This document shows, in pieces, positions 53,301 through 62,300 of a stretch of DNA of 64,000 nt. The number at the start of each line of letters is the position of its first letter. Position 1 is the stretch's first letter. Position numbers and translations under genes: made by a program. This DNA comes from Rhodocyclaceae bacterium. GTDB taxonomy: Bacteria > Pseudomonadota > Gammaproteobacteria > Burkholderiales > Rhodocyclaceae. The notes below the pieces were generated by a model. It did no database searches. It saw only the letters and a program-made list of their open reading frames with translations, and was not told the origin of the DNA. The DNA is taken from assembly GCA_016721505.1 (NCBI GenBank), contig JADKHX010000003.1, positions 124,001-188,000 on the forward strand. Reading direction: 5' to 3'.

Positions 53301-56300
53301 GGCGCTGACGGCGGTCGCTGGTAACAATAGCCGTGGCACCTTCAGCATGACCACGGCAGGGGTGGACCTACACCGCCAACAATGCGCAGAATCAGTTTGC
53401 GGCCGGCACCACCTACACCGATGCAGTGAATGTGACCAGTGCCGATGGCACCACCAGCAGCATCACGGTGAGCATCGTCGGTACTAATGATGCCGCCGTG
53501 ATCACCCCGGCGACCACCACGCTGACGGAGACCAATGCGGCATTGACCACCAGTGGCACCATGGTCATCACCGATGTCGATAGCGCCACCACCTTCACGG
53601 CGCTGACGGCGGTCGCTGGTAACAATAGCCGTGGCACCTTCAGCATGACCACGGCAGGGGTAGGACCTACACCGCCAACAATGCACAGAATCAGTTTGCG
53701 GCCGGCACCACCTACACCGATGCAGTGAATGTGACCAGTGCCGATGGCACCACCAGCAGCATCACGGTGAGCATCGTCGGTACTAATGATGCCGCCGTGA
53801 TCACCCCGGCGACCACCACGCTGACGGAGACCAATGCGGCATTGACCACCAGTGGCACCATGGTCATCACCGATGTCGATAGCGCCACCACCTTCACCGC
53901 GCTCACGGCGGTCGCTGGCAGCAACAGCTACGGCACCTTCAGCATGACCACGGCAGGGGGTGGACCTACACCGCCAACAATGCGCAGAATCAGTTTGCGG
54001 CCGGCACCACCTACACCGATGCAGTGAATGTGACCAGTGCCGATGGCACCACCAGCAGCATCACGGTGAGCATCGTCGGTACTAATGATGCCGCCGTGAT
54101 CACCCCGGCGACCACCACGCTGACGGAGACCAATGCGGCATTGACCACCAGTGGCACGATGGTGATCACCGATGTCGATAGCGCCACCACCTTTACCGCA
54201 CTCACGGCGGTCGCTGGTAACAATAGCCGTGGCACCTTCAGCATGACCACGGCAGGGGTGTGGACCTACACCGCCAACAATGCACAGAATCAGTTTGCGG
54301 CCGGCACCACCTACACCGATGCAGTGAATGTGACCAGTGCCGATGGCACCACCAGCAGCATCACGGTGAGCATCGTCGGTACTAATGATGCCGCCGTGAT
54401 CACCCCGGCGACCACCACGCTGACGGAGACCAATGCGGCATTGACCACCAGTGGCACCATGGTCATCACCGATGTCGATAGCGCCACCACCTTCACGGCG
54501 CTGACGGCGGTCGCTGGCAGCAACAGCTACGGCACCTTCAGCATGACCACGGCAGGGGTAGGACCTACACCGCCAACAATGCGCAGAATCAGTTTGCGGC
54601 CGGCACCACCTACACCGATGCAGTGAATGTGACCAGTGCCGATGGCACCACCAGCAGCATCACGGTGAGCATCGTCGGTACTAATGATGCCGCCGTGATC
54701 ACCCCGGCGACCACCACGCTGACGGAGACCAATGCGGCATTGACCACCAGTGGCACCATGGTCATCACCGATGTCGATAGCGCCACAACCTTTACCGCAC
54801 TCACGGCGGTCGCTGGTAACAATAGCCGTGGCACCTTCAGCATGACCACGGCAGGGGTGTGGACCTACACCGCCAACAATGCACAGAATCAGTTTGCGGC
54901 CGGCACCACCTACACCGATGCAGTGAATGTGACCAGTGCCGATGGCACCACCAGCAGCATCACGGTGAGCATCGTCGGTACTAATGATGCCGCCGTGATC
55001 ACCCCGGCGACCACCACGCTGACGGAGACCAATGCGGCATTGACCACCAGTGGCACCATGGTCATCACCGATGTCGATAGCGCCACTACCTTTACCGCAC
55101 TCACGGCGGTCGCTGGCAGCAACAGCTACGGCACCTTCAGCATGACCACGGCAGGGGTGTGGACCTACACCGCCAACAATGCGCAGAATCAGTTTGCGGC
55201 CGGCACCACCTACACCGATGCAGTGAATGTGACCAGTGCCGATGGCACCACCAGCAGCATCACGGTGAGCATCGTCGGTACTAATGATGCCGCCACCATC
55301 ACCCCGGCGACCACCACGCTGACGGAGACCAATGCGGCATTGACCACCAGTGGCACCATGGTCATCACCGATGTCGATAGCGCCACTACCTTTACCGCAC
55401 TCACGGCGGTCGCTGGCAGCAACAGCTACGGCACCTTCAGCATGACCACGGCAGGGGTGTGGACCTACACCGCCAACAATGCGCAGAATCAGTTTGCGGC
55501 CGGCACCACCTACACCGATGCAGTGAATGTGACCAGTGCCGATGGCACCACCAGCAGCATCACGGTGAGCATCGTCGGTACTAATGATGCCGCCGTGATC
55601 ACCCCGGCGACCACCACGCTGACGGAGACCAATGCGGCATTGACCACCAGTGGCACCATGGTCATCACCGATGTCGATAGCGCCACTACCTTCACGGCGC
55701 TGACGGCGGTCGCTGGCAGCAACAGCTACGGCACCTTCAGCATGACCACGGCAGGGGTAGGACCTACACCGCCAACAATGCGCAGAATCAGTTTGCGGCC
55801 GGCACCACCTACACCGATGCAGTGAATGTGACCAGTGCCGATGGCACCACCAGCAGCATCACGGTGAGCATCGTCGGTACTAATGATGCACCGATTGCAA
55901 ACGCCGTATCAAATACCGGTCTCGAGGATCCAGCAGCACCGATTGCCATAACGCTGACCGGTAGCGACATCGACGGAACTGTTGCCAGCTTCACGGTTTC
56001 AACGCTACCGGCTACGGGCAGGCTCTATTACGATGCCGCCAAGACTCTCCTCGTCGGAGTCGGAGATGTCATTCCAGCGGGCACGCCGACGCTCTATTAC
56101 CAGCCGCTAGCGGAATGGAGTGGTGTGGCAACGTTCAATTACACGGCGACGGACAATTCGGGCGCGGCTTCGGCATCTGCTACGGCAACGATTACCGTCA
56201 CAGCCGTTGACGATGGCACCTCGATTGCAAACGCCGATACGATTACTTTGCCGTCTGGATCTACCCGCTTCATCAGTATTGCTGAGCTTCTCGGCAACGA

Positions 56301-59300
56301 TGCCCTGTTCGACGGCGCAACGATCACAGCCAATACGGCGCCAGGCAGCGGAACTTTGGTGGCGGTGTACGATGGTTTTGGCGTATTGACGGGTTACAAC
56401 TACACTCCAACTGGATTAGTATCCAGTAGCTTCACTTACACCATTACTGACAACCAGCCCGTGCCGCAGACCAGCACGGCGACAGTTACGCTTACTGTCG
56501 TTAACGCCGTCGATGATTTTGCGACAGTCAGCGAGTCAGCTTTGGCGTTGGGGAATGGCGGTGGATCGGCCGTCGCGACTGGCAACCTGATTAACGCGCC
56601 AGAAGCGGCGTCGGCGATTACTCAGATTGTGTACAACACGGTTACCTACACTCCCAGCGGTGGCCTCATCACTATCGTCACGGCAACCGGTACGCTCGTG
56701 GTGACCGCGGCCACTGGTGCCTATACGTACACACTGACCAGTGAAGCCAGCCATGGTACGCCAGGTAGCGGCACCGATACTGCGGTTATTCAATCCTTCG
56801 TCTACACCAAGGCGGATACCACCTCAGCCACGCTCCGTGTGACGATTCAAGACGACGAACCAACCGCGACGAACTTCACCGTGGACATTTCCGAAAGCTT
56901 GCTACCGGCGTACAGCTTGGTGCTGGTGGTGGATACCTCCGGAAGTATGACCGATCAAGTCCAGTCGATCGCTGACGACGGCACAATAACGCTGACGACC
57001 CGAATGGACATGGCCAAACAAGGCCTGATTTCACTCATTTCGGAGTATTACAGCCAGACTGCAGACGTCACCGTCAAGCTGATCCAGTTCGAGAGTGTTG
57101 CTACTACCTTGAACGGCGGTCTTGCCTATGCAACCAAGCAAGATGCAATCGACGCCATCAACCTGCTGACTGCGACTGGCGGCACCAACTATGAGGACGG
57201 CCTGATTCAGGCCAAGGCGGCGATGCTCGCGGGGTTTGACCCGACCCGTCAGAACATCATCTATTTCCTGTCGGACGGCAATGCGACGTCAGGCAATACA
57301 ACCAGCCCGGCTACCGCCGATCCACCGGGATATCTGCAGTTCATTACTGACAATAATATCCGCTCGTATGGAGTAGGTATTGGCGTCGGCATCACCAATG
57401 TCAGCAATCTCAACGCTATCCACAATGTGGATGCTGATGGCGATGGCATCAAGGAAGACGCGATCATTGTGCCGGATCTAAACAAACTGGACGAGGAATT
57501 GTTGTCGACAGTGCCGTCGGCATTTGGCGGAAACGTGGTAGCCGCCAACGGCGCACAGAATGTCACCTTCGGTGCCGACGGTGGCTATATTGAGTCGGTC
57601 ACGCTGATGTTGGACAGTGACGCCAGTGGTTCGCCGGACACCAGCGTTACATTTACTTATGACCCTACCGGTGCCGGTACGATCAGTCACAACGCCGGTG
57701 CCTGGCTGACCGGCTTCCCGATCACCGGCGATAACCTTACGCTCGCGGCCTCGCGCGGCTTTACCTACGGTACGCTGGTGTTTAACTTCGCTACTGGCGA
57801 CTACACCTACTACACCGCAGGCGAAGCGAGCGAGGGAGACAATTTTGACCTGACGTTCGTCGCCAAAGATGCGGATGGCGATTCCGCGTCAGCGGTCCAG
57901 ACAATCAACGTCGTCGATGGCCAACCGATCGCGCAAAGCGATACGGATACCCTGAAGCCGTTTGCCTCTTACCTTGACGGCAACGTCATCACCGGCTTGG
58001 GCACCGACGGCGGCGCGTCGCTTGGCGGCCAGATCACTGAATTTTCAGCACAAGGCGGCGGCGTCGACAAGATCGTCGATGAAGCCAGAATCAGTTCGAT
58101 CAAGTTTAAGACCGTAGACTTCGACCTGACCACGACGGTTGTGAGTGCCGTGGCTGCCGGTGGAACTTACTCGATCAATAGCGGTACCTTGACTTGGAAT
58201 CACGATACCAACGGCTCTCAATTGATATTTGATCGTGACGGTTACTACCGATACACACCGCCAGCAGCCGATGTGCCAAATGCCGCCAAAGGGCCTGAAT
58301 TACTGGTGTCGAACATCAGCGTCACGGAAGGGACTAGTCCATACGCGGTGTTCACCATAGGCTTGAGCGAAGCTAGCCCATTTGCGACTAAGTTGGCGCT
58401 GGTATTGACGGCGGGAACCGCAACGAGCGGCACCGACTACGGTGCAACGTTAGAAGTGTCTAGCGATGGAGGCTCGACCTGGGCCGCGGGCACCACAGCA
58501 AGCTTGGCGGCCGGTCAGACCAGCGTGTTGGTGCGCGCTGCAATCGTCGACGATGGGACCTTAGAGGGCGTCGAGGCCTTCACACTCTCAGCAACGCGGT
58601 TGTGGGGTGTCACGAAGAACCTCTCTGCGGTTGGCACGGCGACGATCACCGACGATGCGTCAGTGCTGCCGACCGTCAGCATCAGTGACGTTACCGTCGA
58701 TGAGGCGGCGGGTACGGTGACCCTCGTCATCAGTGCATCAAGAGCCATTACAGGCACTGCCGCAACAGTGACCTATACCACGGCAAATGACACGGCAACG
58801 GCGGGGTCGGATTTCACAACCACGACAGGGACTGCCACAATTGCCATAGGCGCGACGTATACGACCGTTACCGTACCCATTAGCAACGATGCGATCTTCG
58901 AGCGTGGGGAAAACTTTTTCGTCAATTTGACGTCCCCTGCTAACGCCACGCTTGGCGATGCGCAGGGCGTAGTCACCATCCGTGACGACGGTACCGTGTA
59001 CACGCTGACGCCAGTATTGACCGTGTCAAACCCAACGGTGGTGGAGGGCCTTAACAGTCACGCGGTGTTCAATGTTTCACTGAGTAAGGCAAGCCCGGTG
59101 GATACGACTCTGACGCTCGCTTTGACAGCCGGCACAGCAACTACACCAGCCGACTACACGGGAACCACGGTGGAGTATTCCACCAATGGCGGCGCTAGTT
59201 GGACGGCATACGGAGCCAACGTCACCCTCGTTGCTGGGATGACCAGCCTGTTGGTGAGAACACCCGTCGCCAACGACTCCAACAGCGAGGGCATCGAGGC

Positions 59301-62300
59301 CTTTACGCTGACCGCGACGCGGACTGCGGGACTCACTACGGCTGCATCGGCGGTCGGCACAGCGACGATCGTTGACGATGAGGCCAAGCCGATCCTGACT
59401 ATTTCCGATGCGCCGCCAGTGGTGGAAGGTGGCACCGCGACCTTCAACTATACGCTTTCCTCCGCAGCAAGCGCGAACTTGACGGTTAACTGGACCACGT
59501 CATCAGGTACGGCGACTTCAGGGACCGACTACACCGCAGTGGCTGCAGGCACCTTCACAATCAACGCCGGTACAACGACTGGCACCTTCACGGTGACCAC
59601 ACTGAGCAATGCAACGCTCGAATCGGCAGTCGAAGCCTTTACTGTCAATGCGAGCTTGAATGCGGCATCGGCGCTGAATGCACGTGTCGGAAATGGTACA
59701 GCAACTGGCTACATCGTCGATCTCAATGCATCGCTCGACCCGACCTATGTGGTGAGCAATCCGACGGTCGGCGAGGCTGCCGCTGCAGGTTTTGCTACCT
59801 TCTCTATCGACCTCAGCCACGCGTCTGCAGTACCTGTCACGCTAAATCTGGCGCTGGCTGCGGTCAGCGCTACCGCAGGCAACGACTACACCAGCAGTAT
59901 GGAAGTTTCGACTAATGGCGGCTCGAGTTGGAGCGCCGCTGGCGCGACCTCAGTGACGGTGGCGGCCGGCGCCACCAATGCCTTGGTCCGTGTGCCGATC
60001 CTGAACGATAGCGGCTACGAAGCGGCAGGAGAAACCTTTACGCTGACAGTGACCAACCCGGTGAGCACCACGACGACTAACACAACCGCAACAGGAACAG
60101 CAACGATCATCTCCGAAGATGTACGGCCGTTCATGTACATAGTCGATGCACCGCCGGTAGTCGAGGGTTCTACCATCACCTTCACGGTCGGCCTTTCTGC
60201 CGCGGCGCCAGCGAGCGGTATCAACGCAACCGTCACGTATTCCAACACCGCGCCCACCGGCCTTACCGGTGCGACGGGCGGGGCTAGCGGCAGCGGCGGT
60301 AACACCGATTACTACAACAACAACCCCAGCACGCAGGTCGCCCTCAACATCGCCTCCGGCGCGACGACTGGTACCTTCACGGTCGGCACTCGCAGTGCTG
60401 GAGCTGATACCGACACAGAGGCCTTCCGAGCAACCATTGCGTTGGATGCAGCCAATACCCTGCTCGCCAACCTGATAGATAGCCAAGGCTTCGGCTACAT
60501 CCTCGATAACGCGGATACGGGATCTGCAATACTGGTTTCCGATGGCGTGGTCGCCGAAACTGCAACACATGCAACCTTCGAGATCACGTTATCCGATCGC
60601 AACAATACTGGGTCGGATATGGTCCTGACGCTTGGCCTGGGTGGCACCGCTACGGCGGGCACCGATTACACCAACAGTATCGAAATTCGCACCTGGAACT
60701 TCGGCACGTCAACTTGGTCTGCCTGGAGCACCTACTCGGCCAGTATGACGATTTTGACAGGTGCCAATTACACACACTCAGCGGTAGAGGCGCGTGTTGC
60801 CCTGACAAACGATAACCTCGGCGAAGCCAACGAGACGATTACGCTCACCGCTACCCGCACCAGCGGCGAGAATCCGATCAATACCGGCGACACGTTTACC
60901 GGCACCATCACCATCGTCGATGACGAAGTCAAGCCGGTGGTTTCGGTCAACGATGCAGCACCGGTGCTGGAGGGCGGCACGGCCAGCTTCACGGTTAGCC
61001 TCTCGCAAGCCTCGCTGCAAGACATCACAGTGAATTGGACCACAGCAGGCGGGACGGCGACATCCGGCACGGACTTCACTGCGGTGGGTGCCGGAACGCT
61101 GACGATTCTTGCCGGCAGCACCACTGGCACGATCTCCGTGACAACGCTCGCCAATTCTGATGGCGCAGCGCTGGAGAACTTCACCGTCACCCTGACACTG
61201 CCAGGCAGTATGACGAATGTGGCTACCTTGGGAGATGCCACCGCGACAGGTTATATCGTTGATCCAATCGCTGTCGAAAGTCCCACCTTCGTTGTTTCGA
61301 ATCCAAGCATGGCGGAAGCAACCAATGCGGTCTTTGAGATTAGCCTCTCCAAGGCCAGTGATGCGGCGGTCACGCTTGATCTGGCGCTGGTGAGTGGCAC
61401 GGCGATCAGCGGTAGCGACTTTGCGGCCGGTCTCGAGGTTTCAACCGCCGGCGTTGGCGGCCCATGGACATCAGCTACAGCGGTGACCATTGCCGCTGGG
61501 TCGACCACGGCTTGGGTGCGCACCACAACCACCGCCGATGGCCTTTCGGAAAATAACGAAAGCTTTCAGCTGACAGCGACCAGGACCGCCGGTACGACCA
61601 ATAACACTTCGGCCAGCGGTACCGCTACCATCGTCGGTGACATCGCCGGTCTGGTACCTCCGGTGGTTAGCGTCGCCGACCTGTTCGTCGACGAGTCGGC
61701 CGGCACCGCGACCGTCACGATCAGCCTGTCGCAAGCAGGCAGCCAGAGCATCACCGTGGATTGGGCGACCGCCGACGGCACCGCGACGCAAACCTACGAC
61801 TACCTGGCGAGTTCGGGCAGCGTTGTCTTCGCGCCTGGCGAAATCAGCAAGACACTCACCATCAACCTCGTCGATGACAACGTGGCCGAGGCGACACAAA
61901 CTGTTAACGTCAATCTGACACTCAATGCAGGGTCGGCCGGGCTTGCGACCATCGGGGATGCTCAGGCCGTAGTATCGATCCGTGACACCGATGCCTCTCA
62001 AGACGTTTCTGTGACCTTTACTACCAACCCTAGCGCGTCGGGCATCACGCTGGCTGGGATCCAGCGCGACAGCAGCGTGCTCAATTCTGGAACGGTAACC
62101 TACGATGCGGCCAATGGCGCGGGCGTGAGCAGTAGCAACGACAACCCCGACGACAACGCCTTAGGCGACCTTGAGCGCTTGCTGGTGACCTTTGACCGCG
62201 CGACCTATCCCCAGGGCGTCGAGGGGGTGAAATTTTATCTAACGCGGGTCGGCACGGGCCCTGTCACTTTTACGATCTTCGATATCCACGGTAACGAGTT

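Noticed and set aside
33955..55758. Programmed frameshifting or phase variation as explanation of adhesin breaks
   Set aside because: Insertions and deletions of different size occur at the same sites and mix variants of neighbouring units. Intact units dominate, and similar indels hit housekeeping genes, so consensus error is simpler.
22885..55881. CRISPR-like regular repetition
   Set aside because: The periods are 309 and 300 bases with no distinct spacers, the repeats are continuous coding sequence, and no cas genes are nearby.
31613..55994. Long series of minus-strand open frames of about 70 codons with 300-base spacing in the VCBS arrays
   Set aside because: They are the reverse complement of the same repeat unit and exist because the sense codons lack reverse stops. 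They have no ribosome sites or family resemblance, and they repeat exactly with the array.
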